NCBI RefSeq assembly: GCF_020165195.1
Contig: NZ_JAIUHR010000011.1
Span: 62,001-126,000, forward strand
Direction: 5' to 3'
DNA from: Mesorhizobium sp. CA14
Lineage (GTDB): Bacteria; Pseudomonadota; Alphaproteobacteria; Rhizobiales; Rhizobiaceae
DNA: 64,000 nt
In this document: in pieces, positions 1 to 8,577 of the stretch
How positions within the stretch are numbered: position 1 is the first letter of the stretch
How the letters are laid out: each line of letters starts with the position of its first letter
The notes under the pieces: generated by a model
What the model was told of the DNA's origin: nothing
The model's input: only the letters and a program-made list of their open reading frames with translations
Databases searched by the model: none
Translations under genes and position numbers: made by a program

Positions 1-162
1 CGGCGCCGCTTCTTAAGGAACATGGTTAATTTTCGAGGGCGGGCTTTCCCTGCGGCAGGGGCCTGGAGCAGGGCTGACTCCGGGTCAACTTGATCTTGCG
101 TCGCCGCGTGGCTACAGCGGTCCACCGTTTCACGGAAAGGCAACCGCCTCTTTCTTTGTTTC
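1..162. other. Intergenic, no gene seen
   Basis: No convincing coding frame, promoter or RNA was seen in this left-edge stretch. It lies upstream of a repeat copy (163-237) and may hold the end or leader of something outside the window. Confidence 0.5.
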
Positions 163-237
163 GACGCAATTCCGGACGGAAGGCTACGGCGAAGGCGCCC
201 GACCCAACCGTTCACACTTTTCCTGGAATTGCTGTAG
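163..237. repeat. 75-bp palindromic repeat, family C, copy 1
   Basis: The element starts GACGCAATTCCGGACGGAAGG and ends CTTTTCCTGGAATTGCTGTAG, with inverted ends CAATTCC/GGAATTG. Related copies lie at 18713-18788, 34948-35015 (degenerate), 49840-49915 and 56871-56916 (internally deleted). All are intergenic. It sits just upstream of the lipoprotein gene at 263. Confidence 0.85.
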
Positions 238-262
238 CGTGCCGCACACGAAAGGGCAGCGC

Positions 263-790
263 ATGAGCTTTGGACACACGGTTCGGGTGTCGATCACCAT
301 CCCGCTGCTTCTCGCGGCCGCGGCCTGCGTGCCGCAGGACGGCGCGCCGAAGGCGGCGAATGCCGCTCCGCCGACCGCAGCCTCGCCTGCTCCGGCCCCG
401 CCCTCCGCCGCACCCGTGGCGTCAACGGCAGCCGCGGCGCCCCCGATACCTGCACCGGCCCCGACAGCCACCGCGCCGGCACCTGCGACGGCCAAGGCGC
501 CCGCAACGCCCGCGCCCGCGACCAAGATCGTCACCGACCTTACCGTGCCGCGCTCCGGCGTCGGCACGGCCAGCTATAGATGCGGCAATGGCGGCATGAT
601 CACCATCCAGAATCTCGGCTCGTCGCTGCGCGTGGCCCGCCCGGACGGCTCGACCGAGGAATTCGCGGCTTCGCCCGCCAACCAGAGCAGCCGCTACCAG
701 GAAGCGGCGACGCATGACGCAATCGTGATCGACGGGCGCGAAGCGCTGGTGATGAAGAGAGGGTCCACCCCGCAGACCTGCCGGAGATAG
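263..790 (+). CDS. Putative MliC-like lipoprotein with Pro/Ala-rich linker
   Basis: The 175-residue product begins with a short signal sequence and a lipobox-like LAAAAC, so Cys22 is a likely lipidation site. Residues about 28-88 are a low-complexity Ala/Pro/Thr linker. The last 75 residues hold a Tyr-Arg-Cys near the start, a GREAL stretch and a terminal Cys, an arrangement resembling MliC/PliC inhibitors of c-type lysozyme. That would be a periplasmic or envelope role. The start at 263 is chosen over an in-frame ATG at 239 because AAAGGG lies just upstream and the signal peptide then begins at residue 1. The MliC assignment is inferred from motif spacing; the lipoprotein call is firmer. Confidence 0.6.
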   Translation: MSFGHTVRVSITIPLLLAAAACVPQDGAPKAANAAPPTAASPAPAPPSAAPVASTAAAAPPIPAPAPTATAPAPATAKAPATPAPATKIVTDLTVPRSGVGTASYRCGNGGMITIQNLGSSLRVARPDGSTEEFAASPANQSSRYQEAATHDAIVIDGREALVMKRGSTPQTCRR

Positions 791-801
791 CGGGTGGGCT
801 G

Positions 802-990
802 ATCTTCAGGTGAGGCCGACCTGCAAACGGCAGCCTCCTGCGCTTCCGGCCTTCGCCGGCCGAAGCATCCGTGACATGAAAGTGCGTGGCAGTTAAGGCT
901 ACGGTCGGCGTAGGCCGGTGCTCACGTACTTTAAGTACGCTCCGCTCCGGTTCTCGGAACTTGTCGTTTTCGGCTCGGCCTGACCTGAAT
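802..990. repeat. MITE-like palindromic repeat, family B, copy 1
   Basis: It starts near TTCAGGTGAGGCC and ends GGCCTGACCTGAAT, nearly perfect terminal inverted repeats. An inner hairpin contains GTACTTTAAGTAC. Other copies are at 8093-8303, 16263-16309 (internally deleted) and 25744-25861. No ORF inside looks coding. Confidence 0.85.
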
Positions 991-1234
991 CTCAACCCAC
1001 CCGGCCCGCGCTCTTTGTTGCACTGCAACGAACATTGCGCCGGCGTCGAAACAGCCGCTAATCGATTGAAGCGCGCGACGGCCAATTTGTCAGACTAAAT
1101 GATGTTTCCAAAACGATTTTCCGGCTTTGACGCGGTGCAAAAAGCGCATTAGAAACCGGCTGTCCGGAGCCATATAAGAGGGCGGCAAAGGCCGCATTCC
1201 CATCGCGGCTCCAGGATGCCGATCTGGGGGAGCC
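991..1234 (+). other. Leader region of the sdh operon
   Basis: This gap between the repeat and sdhC has no coding frame that looks real. It holds the likely sdh promoter described separately. Confidence 0.5.
1127..1155 (+). promoter_or_regulatory. Possible sigma-70 type promoter for sdhCDAB
   Basis: TTGACG at 1127-1132 and TAGAAA at 1150-1155 are separated by 17 bp, about 80 bp before the sdhC start. The -10 matches the consensus poorly, so this is a suggestion only. Confidence 0.3.
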
Positions 1235-1657
1235 ATGAGCAAATCACCAGCCACCCGCGCAGTTGCCAGACGTGAACGGCCGCTCTCGCCGCATCTGACG
1301 ATCTACCGGCCGCCGATCACGATGACGATGTCGATCATCCATCGTATCACCGGCGGCGCGCTCTATTTCGGAACGCTGCTAGTCGCGGCATGGCTGATCG
1401 CCGCTGCGAGCTCGCAGGCCGCCTTCGACTGGGTCAACTGGGCCTTCGGCTCCTGGCTCGGCCGGTTGGTCCTGTTCGGCTACACCTGGGCCCTGATGCA
1501 CCACATGCTGGGCGGGCTGCGCCATCTTATCTGGGACACCGGCGCAGGACTGGAAAAACACACCGCGTCCAGGATCGCCTGGGCGACGCTTGCCGGTTCG
1601 ATCGTGCTCACGCTTCTGATCTGGATCGCCGGCTATATGGCGCGGGGAGCTTTCTGA
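1235..1657 (+). CDS. sdhC: Succinate dehydrogenase cytochrome b556 subunit
   Basis: Membrane anchor subunit of complex II, which passes electrons from succinate to ubiquinone. The 140-residue protein carries the family signature [10 protein letters not shown], then SIIHRITG (quinone-site Ser and Arg region) and a later [13 protein letters not shown] segment holding the candidate heme-ligand histidine. Three hydrophobic helices are visible. A GGGGGAG ribosome site lies just before the ATG. Its TGA stop overlaps the sdhD ATG by one base, so the two are translationally coupled. First gene of the operon sdhC-sdhD-sdhA-DUF3052-sdhB. Confidence 0.95.
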   Translation: MSKSPATRAVARRERPLSPHLTIYRPPITMTMSIIHRITGGALYFGTLLVAAWLIAAASSQAAFDWVNWAFGSWLGRLVLFGYTWALMHHMLGGLRHLIWDTGAGLEKHTASRIAWATLAGSIVLTLLIWIAGYMARGAF

Positions 1658-2052
1658 TGAGCGCGAACAATTCGGACATGCGCACGCCGCTGGCGAGGGT
1701 CCGCGGCCTCGGTTCGGCCCGCGAGGGCACCGGGCATTTCTGGCGGCAGCGGCTGACCGCCATCGCCAACATTCCTTTGATCCTGTTCTTCGTCGGCTTC
1801 CTGATCGCGATCAACGGCCATGACTACGCAGATGTGCGGGCGGTGCTTGCGAACCCGTTCGTGGTGGTCATGCTCGGCCTGGTGCTGATTTCGCCGCTTT
1901 ACCACATGCGCATCGGCATGCAGGTGATCATCGAGGATTACGTGCACGGCGAAGGCCTGAGGCTGGCGCTGATCGCTCTCAACACCTTCTTCTGCGTGGC
2001 AGTCGGCGTCGCTTCGCTGTTTGCCCTGCTCAAACTCGCATTCGGAGGCTGA
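1657..2052 (+). CDS. sdhD: Succinate dehydrogenase membrane anchor subunit
   Basis: Second membrane anchor of complex II, 131 residues with three transmembrane helices. The signature [19 protein letters not shown] near residues 85-105 is the conserved SdhD heme and quinone region. The ATG at 1657 overlaps the sdhC stop. An ATG-free extension of the same frame runs upstream into sdhC and is not used. A GGAGG within its last codons serves as ribosome site for sdhA. Confidence 0.93.
   Translation: MSANNSDMRTPLARVRGLGSAREGTGHFWRQRLTAIANIPLILFFVGFLIAINGHDYADVRAVLANPFVVVMLGLVLISPLYHMRIGMQVIIEDYVHGEGLRLALIALNTFFCVAVGVASLFALLKLAFGG
2044..2048 (+). promoter_or_regulatory. Ribosome binding site deciding the sdhA TTG start
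   Basis: GGAGG inside the end of sdhD, 8 bases before TTG at 2057. No ATG or GTG in frame lies nearby at a suitable distance. Confidence 0.75.
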
Positions 2053-2056
2053 CGTC

Positions 2057-3892
2057 TTGGCCAACGCAAATACAGCCAGCACGGCTTCCGCCTACACTTT
2101 CGTCGATCACAAATTCGATGTGGTGATCGTCGGCGCCGGCGGCGCCGGCCTGCGCGCCACGCTCGGCATGGCCGAGCAGGGGCTGCGCACGGCCTGCATC
2201 ACCAAGGTTTTCCCGACGCGCTCCCACACCGTCGCGGCGCAAGGCGGCATCGCCGCCTCGCTGTCGAACATGGGGCCGGACTCCTGGCAGTGGCACATGT
2301 ATGACACCGTCAAGGGCTCGGACTGGCTGGGCGATGTCGACGCCATGGAATATATGGTGCGCGAGGCGCCGGCCGCCGTCTACGAGCTCGAGCATTACGG
2401 CGTGCCGTTCTCGCGCACCGAGGAAGGCAAGATCTATCAGCGGCCGTTCGGCGGCCATATGATGAACTACGGCGACGGTCCGCCCGTGCAGCGCACCTGC
2501 GCGGCCGCCGACCGTACCGGCCACGCCATCCTGCACACGCTCTACGGCCAGTCGCTGAAGAACAATGCGCAGTTCTTCATCGAGTATTTCGCGCTCGACC
2601 TGATCATGGAGCCGGACGGCACCTGCACCGGCGTCGTGGCCTGGAACCTCGACGACGGCACCATCCACCGCTTCTCGGCCAAGATGGTGGTTCTGGCGAC
2701 AGGCGGCTACGGCCGCGCCTATTTCTCAGCCACCTCGGCGCATACCTGCACAGGCGACGGCGGCGGCATGGCGGCCAGGGCCGGGCTGCCGCTGCAGGAC
2801 ATGGAGTTCGTCCAGTTCCATCCGACCGGCATCTACGGGGCCGGCTGCCTGATCACCGAAGGGGCGCGCGGCGAAGGCGGCTATCTCGTCAATTCCGAGG
2901 GCGAGCGCTTCATGGAGCGCTACGCACCGTCGGCCAAGGATCTTGCCTCGCGCGACGTGGTCTCGCGCTGCATGACGCTGGAAATCCGCGAGGGCCGCGG
3001 CGTCGGCAAGAAAAAGGACCACATCTTCCTGCATCTCGATCACCTCGATCCTGCGGTGCTGCACGAGCGTCTGCCGGGCATATCGGAATCGGCCAAGATC
3101 TTCGCCGGCGTCGATCTCACCAAGGAGCCGATCCCGGTGCTGCCGACGGTCCACTATAATATGGGCGGCGTGCCGACCAATTACTGGGGCGAGGCGCTCA
3201 ATCCGACAGCCGAGAATCCCGACCGCGTGTCGCCGGGCCTGATGGCGGTCGGCGAGGCCGGCTGCGCCTCTGTGCACGGCGCCAACCGTCTGGGCTCCAA
3301 CTCGCTGATCGACCTCGTAGTGTTCGGGCGGGCGGCGGCCATCCGCGCCGGCCAGGTGATCGACCGCAAGTCGGCGATACCGTCGCCCAACGAAGCTTCG
3401 GTCGAGAAGATCATGGAGCGCTTCGACCGGCTGCGCCACGCCAACGGCTCGACCCCCACGGCTGTGCTCCGGGAGAAGATGCAGCGCGCCATGCAGGAAG
3501 ACGCCGCGGTATTCCGCACGCAGGAATCGCTCGAGAATGGCTGCAAGCGCATTTCGGAACTCTGGGGCGAGCTCAAGGACATCAAGGTTACCGACCGCTC
3601 GATGATCTGGAATTCCGACCTCGTCGAGACGCTGGAACTGGAAAACCTGATGGCCAATGCCATCACCACCGTGTACGGCGCCGAGGCGCGCAAGGAGAGC
3701 CGCGGCGCGCATGCACGCGAGGATTTCTCGGCGCGCGACGACGCCAACTGGCGCAAGCATACGCTTGCTCATCTGAGCGAGGACGGCAAGGTGACGCTCA
3801 CCTACCGGCCGGTGCACACGGAGCCGTTACTGGCGGAAAAGGACGGCGGCATCAGCCTGGCCAAGATCGCGCCGAAGGCGCGGGTGTACTGA
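2057..3892 (+). CDS. sdhA: Succinate dehydrogenase flavoprotein subunit
   Basis: FAD-binding catalytic subunit that oxidises succinate to fumarate in the TCA cycle. At 611 residues it matches the usual alphaproteobacterial length. The FAD fold [13 protein letters not shown] lies near the N-terminus, followed by the flavinylation motif [10 protein letters not shown], in which the His carries FAD. The active-site region [21 protein letters not shown] and the late [11 protein letters not shown] follow. The start is a TTG at 2057: GGAGG at 2044-2048 lies 8 bases before it, whereas the in-frame ATG at 2021 is deep inside sdhD. The gap after sdhD is 4 bases. Confidence 0.95.
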   Translation: MANANTASTASAYTFVDHKFDVVIVGAGGAGLRATLGMAEQGLRTACITKVFPTRSHTVAAQGGIAASLSNMGPDSWQWHMYDTVKGSDWLGDVDAMEYMVREAPAAVYELEHYGVPFSRTEEGKIYQRPFGGHMMNYGDGPPVQRTCAAADRTGHAILHTLYGQSLKNNAQFFIEYFALDLIMEPDGTCTGVVAWNLDDGTIHRFSAKMVVLATGGYGRAYFSATSAHTCTGDGGGMAARAGLPLQDMEFVQFHPTGIYGAGCLITEGARGEGGYLVNSEGERFMERYAPSAKDLASRDVVSRCMTLEIREGRGVGKKKDHIFLHLDHLDPAVLHERLPGISESAKIFAGVDLTKEPIPVLPTVHYNMGGVPTNYWGEALNPTAENPDRVSPGLMAVGEAGCASVHGANRLGSNSLIDLVVFGRAAAIRAGQVIDRKSAIPSPNEASVEKIMERFDRLRHANGSTPTAVLREKMQRAMQEDAAVFRTQESLENGCKRISELWGELKDIKVTDRSMIWNSDLVETLELENLMANAITTVYGAEARKESRGAHAREDFSARDDANWRKHTLAHLSEDGKVTLTYRPVHTEPLLAEKDGGISLAKIAPKARVY

Positions 3893-3894
3893 TC

Positions 3895-4329
3895 ATGGTG
3901 CTCGCGGCCACCGGATATTCCGGCACGCCTCTTCCGGCCAAGCTCGGCCTGAAGGACGGCATGGTCGCCGCTTTCATCGCGTTGCCGCCGGAGCTCGACC
4001 AATTGACCGAGGCGGTGTCCTTTGCCGGCGTCGACCGGCTCGCCGGGTGGTCGGCGATATCGGGCCGTCAGAAATACGATGCCGTGCACGCCTTTGTCCG
4101 GCAGCGCGCCGAGATCGAGGACGGCCTGGCCGGCATCGAGACCGCGATCAAGCGCGACGGCATGGTCTGGGTCTCCTGGCCGAAGAAGGCATCGAAAGTG
4201 CCGACCGACGTCACCGAGGGCGTCGTCCGCGCCGAGGCGCTGAAGCGCGACCTGGTCGACGTCAAGGTGGCCGCCGTCAATGAAATCTGGTCCGGGCTGA
4301 AGCTCGTCATCCGAAAGGACCGCAGGTAA
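3895..4329 (+). CDS. DUF3052-like protein inside the sdh operon
   Basis: A 144-residue soluble protein with no signal peptide. The pattern [16 protein letters not shown] at the N-terminus, [18 protein letters not shown] in the middle and a C-terminal [11 protein letters not shown] matches DUF3052 proteins as I know them. Their function is unknown; the fold may be related to methyltransferase-like or NAD-binding domains, but no cofactor motif is obvious. It starts 2 bases after the sdhA stop and its TAA overlaps the sdhB ATG, so it is cotranscribed and translationally coupled with sdhA and sdhB. Position suggests a link to complex II, but that is inference. Confidence 0.8.
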   Translation: MVLAATGYSGTPLPAKLGLKDGMVAAFIALPPELDQLTEAVSFAGVDRLAGWSAISGRQKYDAVHAFVRQRAEIEDGLAGIETAIKRDGMVWVSWPKKASKVPTDVTEGVVRAEALKRDLVDVKVAAVNEIWSGLKLVIRKDRR

Positions 4330-5108
4330 TGGTCGAACTCACGCTTCCCAGGAATTCCAAGGTCCAGCAGGGCAAGACCTGGCCAAAGCCGGAAGGCGCG
4401 ACGAACCTGCGCGAATACCGCGTCTACCGCTGGTCGCCGGACGATGACGCGAATCCGCGCATGGACACCTATTTCGTCGACATGGACGATTGCGGGCCGA
4501 TGGTGCTCGACGCGCTCTTGTGGATCAAGAACAAGATCGATCCGACGCTGACGCTGCGCCGTTCCTGCCGCGAAGGCATTTGCGGCTCCTGCGCCATGAA
4601 TATCGACGGCTCCAACACGCTCGCCTGCACCAAGGGCGCCGAGGACATTTCGGGCGCGGTGAAGATCTACCCGCTGCCGCATATGCCGGTGATCAAGGAT
4701 CTGGTGCCCGACCTCACCAATTTCTATGCCCAGCACGCCTCAATCGAGCCCTGGCTGAAGACGGTCTCGCCGACGCCCGCCAAGGAATGGCTGCAGAGCC
4801 ATGAGGACCGCGAGAAGCTCGACGGGCTCTACGAGTGCATCTTGTGCGCCTGCTGCTCGACGTCCTGCCCGAGCTATTGGTGGAACGGCGACCGTTATCT
4901 CGGCCCGGCCACGTTGCTGCAGGCCTATCGCTGGCTGATCGACAGCCGCGACGAGGCGACGGGCGAACGGCTCGACAATCTCGAAGACCCGTTCCGGCTC
5001 TATCGCTGCCACACCATCATGAATTGCGCGCAGACCTGCCCGAAGGGGCTTAATCCCGCCAAGGCAATCGCCGAGATCAAGAAGATGATGGTGGAGCGGC
5101 GCGTTTAG
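4329..5108 (+). CDS. sdhB: Succinate dehydrogenase iron-sulfur subunit
   Basis: Iron-sulfur subunit linking SdhA to the membrane anchor, 259 residues. The 2Fe-2S cysteines lie in [16 protein letters not shown] and a downstream LAC. The 4Fe-4S and 3Fe-4S ligands lie in [16 protein letters not shown] and [17 protein letters not shown]. All expected cysteines are present. The ATG overlaps the stop of the DUF3052 gene. The operon appears to end here, followed by a palindromic repeat at 5155-5322. Confidence 0.96.
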   Translation: MVELTLPRNSKVQQGKTWPKPEGATNLREYRVYRWSPDDDANPRMDTYFVDMDDCGPMVLDALLWIKNKIDPTLTLRRSCREGICGSCAMNIDGSNTLACTKGAEDISGAVKIYPLPHMPVIKDLVPDLTNFYAQHASIEPWLKTVSPTPAKEWLQSHEDREKLDGLYECILCACCSTSCPSYWWNGDRYLGPATLLQAYRWLIDSRDEATGERLDNLEDPFRLYRCHTIMNCAQTCPKGLNPAKAIAEIKKMMVERRV

Positions 5109-5154
5109 AGTCGGAGGGTTCGCTCGCGACCACGTCGAACGCAGCGTTCCTTCA

Positions 5155-5322
5155 CACCCCCCTCTGTCCTGCCGGACATCTCCCCCGCAAGGGGCGCAAG
5201 GGGGAGATTGGCTGTCATTCCGGCTTTCGCTAATCTTCAGCGTTGCAACAATGGGCGAGCGGCGCTGCAACTGCTGATCTCCCCCCTTGCGGGGGAGATG
5301 GCCGGCAGGCCAGAGGGGGGTG
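5155..5322. repeat. Palindromic intergenic repeat, family A, copy 1
   Basis: The ends CACCCCCCTCTG and CAGAGGGGGGTG are exact inverted repeats. Inside are GCCGGACATCTCCCCC and its complement. This lies between sdhB and yceH and resembles rhizobial intergenic mosaic elements. Other copies are at 6013-6172 and 48845-49006. Confidence 0.9.
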
Positions 5323-5355
5323 CTGTCCCTCCAACCTCGAAGGCTAAGCAACTCA

Positions 5356-5988
5356 ATGAGTGAAGATCTCCCCATCCTATCCCCCGTCGAAGCGCGTGTG
5401 CTGGGTTCCCTGATCGAGAAGAAGGAGCTGACGCCGGACGTCTATCCCCTGACGCTCAACGGCGCGCATCAGGCGGCCAATCAGAAGACGGCGCGTGAGC
5501 CGGTGATGGCGCTCGAGCTGACGGAGGTCCGGCGGGCTTTGAGCACGCTCGAGCAGAAAGGCCTCGTGCGCCAGGCCTTCGCTTCCCGCGTCGAGCGCTA
5601 CGAGCATCTGATGGCGCAGCGCTTTTCGTTGACCACGCCGCAGATCACGGTGATCGGGCTGCTGCTGTTGCGCGGTGCGCAGACGGCGCATGAATTGCTT
5701 GCCCGTTCAGAACGCATGGCGCGCTTTGCCTCCATCGAGGAGCTGCGCGATAATCTCGACCTTATGATCGGCCGCCGGCCGCCGCTGATCCAGCTGCTCG
5801 AACGCGCGCCCGGCCAGCGCGAGGAGCGCTATGTGCATCTGTTGAGCGGCCCGGTGGAGGCGACAGCGATGCCGGCGTCTTGGCAGCCGCCGGCGCCAAC
5901 TGTGGACACCGACCTCGAGGCGCGGGTCAAGGCGCTGGAGGAAGAGGTCGCTGCGTTGCGCGCGAAGATCGAGGCGCTGGGCGGCTAG
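5356..5988 (+). CDS. YceH/DUF480 family protein
   Basis: A 210-residue protein of the UPF0502/YceH family. The N-terminal half has two winged-helix-like segments: [24 protein letters not shown], then the [11 protein letters not shown] region and [16 protein letters not shown]. The last 30 residues ([22 protein letters not shown]) form a short coiled coil. DNA binding is plausible from the fold, but no function is established. The start at 5356 is chosen because the frame upstream reads through the repeat. It is a single gene flanked by two copies of repeat family A. Confidence 0.85.
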   Translation: MSEDLPILSPVEARVLGSLIEKKELTPDVYPLTLNGAHQAANQKTAREPVMALELTEVRRALSTLEQKGLVRQAFASRVERYEHLMAQRFSLTTPQITVIGLLLLRGAQTAHELLARSERMARFASIEELRDNLDLMIGRRPPLIQLLERAPGQREERYVHLLSGPVEATAMPASWQPPAPTVDTDLEARVKALEEEVAALRAKIEALGG

Positions 5989-6012
5989 CTCGCTGGAAAG
6001 GTTGGCGCGAGG

Positions 6013-6172
6013 CGCCCCCCTCTGTCCTGCCGGACATCTCCCCCTCAAGGGGGGAGATTAGCAGTTCCGGCGCCGGCGCCCTTCTTTCACCGTCAGCGAT
6101 TGGCGAAAGCCGACACGACATCTGATCTCCCCCCTTGAGGGGGAGATGCCCGGCAGGGAAGAGAGGGGGGCG
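6013..6172. repeat. Palindromic intergenic repeat, family A, copy 2
   Basis: It starts GCGCCCCCCTCTGTCCTGCC and ends GAGAGGGGGGCG, with the inner CATCTCCCCC/GGGGGAGATG stem of copy 1. It lies between the convergent yceH and osmC-like genes, where it may also act as a two-way terminator. Confidence 0.9.
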
Positions 6173-6202
6173 AAGGATCGTCAGCCTTCGCGGAGAAGCT
6201 TC

Positions 6203-6628
6203 TCACCCCAGCCTTGCATCCAGCGACACCTTGATCGCCCCCAGCGCCTTCGATACCGGGCATTCGGCTTTGGCCTTCTCGGCCAGCTCCTTGAACTTCG
6301 CCGCGTCGATGCCCGGCACCTTGCCGACCAGGGTGATGGCGCTGCCGGTGATGCCGGTGCCGGGGACCAGCGTCACCACTGCCTTGGCGTCGAGCTCGGC
6401 GGCCGGCGTGCCGTTTTCGGCGAGGAAGTGCGACAGCTGCATGGCGTAGCAGCCCGCATGCGCCGCGGCGATAAGCTCTTCCGGATTGGTGCCGGATTTG
6501 CCGCTCTCGTCCTCGAAGCGCGCCTTGAACGAATAGGGCGTGCCCTTCAAGGTGCCGCTCTGGGTGTCCAGCGTGCCGTTGCCTTCCTTCAGATTGCCTT
6601 TCCAGACGGCGTTTGCGGTGCGGTCCAT
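6203..6628 (-). CDS. osmC: OsmC-type peroxiredoxin
   Basis: A 141-residue OsmC/Ohr family thiol peroxidase that reduces organic hydroperoxides in the cytoplasm. Two catalytic cysteines are visible, in AAHAGCYAMQLSHFL and in KAECPVSKAL, the OsmC arrangement. NPEELIAAAHA is also typical. The start at 6628 follows AGGAGG at good spacing; the frame extends upstream to 6775 without a ribosome site. It is a monocistronic gene on the minus strand. Confidence 0.9.
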   Translation of the reverse strand: MDRTANAVWKGNLKEGNGTLDTQSGTLKGTPYSFKARFEDESGKSGTNPEELIAAAHAGCYAMQLSHFLAENGTPAAELDAKAVVTLVPGTGITGSAITLVGKVPGIDAAKFKELAEKAKAECPVSKALGAIKVSLDARLG

Positions 6629-6840
6629 GGAGTCCTCCTGGTCTGTCGGGGTTTGCGCCGGCGGCCGCCGGCGTTCCCGAAGACTATAGCGCGGGCCGGC
6701 CGGAAGACCATCCATCTCCAGGTATGATTGTGCTCGCGCAAGGCGTTCGAAAATTCTGCAAAAAAACGCGTGCAAAAATGTCGACTTGCCGTCTGCCCGA
6801 CCGTCCTGCGGGCGGCCACTACCGGCCGATGGAGGTTAAG

Positions 6841-7065
6841 ATGGACAACCTGTTTCTCGCGATCTGGGGAAAGCCTGAGCGAAAAGGGAGGCGACTTGAA
6901 GAGTTCTGGCTGAATCCGCCGGCGCCCGGTTTCGGCCGGCTGGCGGCGGCCATCGCCGTCATCGGCGTCGCGACATGCCTGCTCGACCATGCGGCGATGG
7001 CAATTAAAACCGACACCTTACCCTTCGCCTCCTATAACGCGTCAATGAAAGGAAGCTCGAAATGA
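6841..7065 (+). CDS. Small single-pass membrane protein
   Basis: A 74-residue protein with a basic, acidic N-terminal part, a hydrophobic helix at about residues 37-57 (LAAAIAVIGVATCLLDHAA) and a short polar tail. GGAGG at 6831-6835 sits 5 bases before the ATG, which supports translation. Its stop overlaps the start of the DGPF-domain gene at 7062 (ATGA), so the two are probably coupled. I do not recognise the family. Confidence 0.6.
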   Translation: MDNLFLAIWGKPERKGRRLEEFWLNPPAPGFGRLAAAIAVIGVATCLLDHAAMAIKTDTLPFASYNASMKGSSK

Positions 7066-7418
7066 AATATGTCCTGCTGGTCTATGGCGAGGAAAAGGAC
7101 CTCTACGCGCTGACCCCCGAGCGCATGGCCAAGCTCGATGCCGACTCGCTCGGCTATGACCGGGAGCTCGACCGCCAAGGCAAGCTGGTCATCGCGCAGG
7201 CGCTGCAGTCGGTGAAGACGTCGAAATCGCTCCGGCGGCGCAATGGCAAGGTGCTGGTGACCGACGGCCCCTTCGCCGAGACCAAGGAGCAACTGCTCGG
7301 CTTCGTCATGGTCGAGGCTGCCGATCTCGACGAGGCGCTCGACATTGCGGCCAAGATCCCGCTGGCGGAACTCGGTACGGTCGAGATCAGGGCGATCTAC
7401 AACGTGCCGGGGTCATAG
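7062..7418 (+). CDS. YCII-related (DGPF domain) protein
   Basis: A 118-residue protein starting MKYVLLVYGEE and carrying the hallmark DGPFAETKEQLLGF near residues 67-80. Members form ferredoxin-like barrels, often beside ECF sigma factors, but no sigma factor follows here. The gene overlaps the small membrane protein by 4 bases, which suggests a two-gene operon. Biochemical role unknown. Confidence 0.85.
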   Translation: MKYVLLVYGEEKDLYALTPERMAKLDADSLGYDRELDRQGKLVIAQALQSVKTSKSLRRRNGKVLVTDGPFAETKEQLLGFVMVEAADLDEALDIAAKIPLAELGTVEIRAIYNVPGS

Positions 7419-7560
7419 CCGCCGCTCAGCAGTGCGCGACGCCGGTTGAAGCTGTCTCTTGCGGGAAACATCTTCAGAGTTTCTTCACGGACGCAACCGT
7501 TGCTTGTTGAAGCGATGCCGCGCTTCTCTTATCGTCGCCGCGATTTCGGGGGAATTCGGC

Positions 7561-8091
7561 ATGCCTTTCCTGATCGCTTTGCTTGGTGTGCTCGGCGCGG
7601 CCGCCATCTGGTGGTACCGGCTGAAATATATGAGCGACGCCGCGCGCGAGGTTGCCGACGTCGTCGGGCGGGTCCAGGGCAATATGCGGCGCAAGAAATT
7701 GCGCGATCAGGCCGCGCTCTCGCCGCTGGCGGCGATCGACGATCCGGTGGTGGCGGCCGCAACGCTGATCACGGCAATCGTTGCCGAGCATGGCCCGATC
7801 TTGCCGCGGCGCGAGGCGGTCATCCGCGAGGTGATCTCGCAGATCGCGGAGGGCCAAAAGAAGACCGACGAGGCCGTGGTCTACGGCAAATGGGCCGCCG
7901 CGCAGATCGACGACACCACGATCGTCATCGACAAGCTGGCGCCGTTCCTGCGCGAGCGCCTCGATCCGCATGAGCGGGACGACCTGCTCAGGATGCTGAA
8001 CCGCGTCGCGCAAGGCGGCGAGCAGAGCCTCAGGATCGCCGACCAGCGGATGCTGAGGCTGCGGCAGAAGTTGGGGTTCGAGGTGAATTAG
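7561..8091 (+). CDS. Membrane-anchored hypothetical protein
   Basis: A 176-residue protein with one N-terminal helix (FLIALLGVLGAAAIWWY) and a soluble, helical, charged remainder rich in Asp, Glu and Arg. The soluble part has the look of an all-alpha TerB-like domain (DDPVVAAATLITAIVAEHG), but no signature residues make this certain. The ATG at 7561 starts exactly at the anchor; the frame upstream to 7459 is judged untranslated. The stop is directly followed by a family B repeat. Confidence 0.65.
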   Translation: MPFLIALLGVLGAAAIWWYRLKYMSDAAREVADVVGRVQGNMRRKKLRDQAALSPLAAIDDPVVAAATLITAIVAEHGPILPRREAVIREVISQIAEGQKKTDEAVVYGKWAAAQIDDTTIVIDKLAPFLRERLDPHERDDLLRMLNRVAQGGEQSLRIADQRMLRLRQKLGFEVN

Positions 8092-8092
8092 A

Positions 8093-8303
8093 ATTCAGGT
8101 GAGGCCGGCCTGCAAATGGTGGCTTCCTGCGCTTCCGGTGCTCACGTATTTCAAGTACGTTCCGCTCCGGCCTTCGCCGGCCGAAGCCCTCATAAGTGTC
8201 TCCGCTCTATGAAAGGCTACGGCCGGCGTAGGCCGGTTCTCGGAAGCCATCCAGTTTGGTCGCTTCGCGCCCGTCTTCGACTCCGACTCGGCCTGACCTG
8301 AAT
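8093..8303. repeat. MITE-like palindromic repeat, family B, copy 2
   Basis: It begins ATTCAGGTGAGGCC and ends GGCCTGACCTGAAT, 13 of 14 positions complementary. It starts one base after the stop of the preceding gene. It contains an extra internal stem (CTTCGCCGGCCGAAG) compared with copy 4. Confidence 0.9.
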
Positions 8304-8316
8304 TTGCCACGCCACA

Positions 8317-8333
8317 AGGCGATCAGATCGCCT
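8317..8333. repeat. 17-bp direct repeat, left copy
   Basis: AGGCGATCAGATCGCCT, itself an inverted repeat with one central base. It is identical to 8561-8577, which covers the last codons and stop of the ubiH-like gene. The two copies flank the palindromic element at 8361-8544. Confidence 0.85.
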
Positions 8334-8360
8334 GCCTTCGTGATTGGCCGAAACGCCTCT

Positions 8361-8544
8361 CGCCTCGTCATTCTACGGCGGAGCAAGGAGCGAAGCGACG
8401 CGCGCAGACCATAGAATCTGTTACTGTAAGCGTTGCAGCGGTGCAGAATTCTGCTCCGCAGCACCTACGATTAAAGTCACGGAATGGATCCTCGGGTCTG
8501 CGCGTCCGCTGCGCTCCCGCTCCGCCCGTGGATGACGACGTCGT
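8361..8544. repeat. Long palindromic repeat, family D
   Basis: The left end CGTCATTCTACGG and right end CCGTGGATGACG are approximately inverted, and the middle contains CAGAATTCTGCTCCGCAGCA. I recall similar elements (CGGAGCAAGGAGCGAAGCGA) as common in Mesorhizobium-type genomes. No coding frame was seen. Confidence 0.7.
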
Positions 8545-8560
8545 GTCGGCTTCGGCCAGT

Positions 8561-8577
8561 AGGCGATCAGATCGCCT
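8561..8577. repeat. 17-bp direct repeat, right copy
   Basis: Exact copy of 8317-8333. It includes the stop codon of the minus-strand ubiH-like gene ending at 8567. Confidence 0.85.

Noticed and set aside
7062..7418. ECF sigma partner for the DGPF gene
   Set aside because: The next gene (7561-8091) has an N-terminal membrane helix and no sigma domains.
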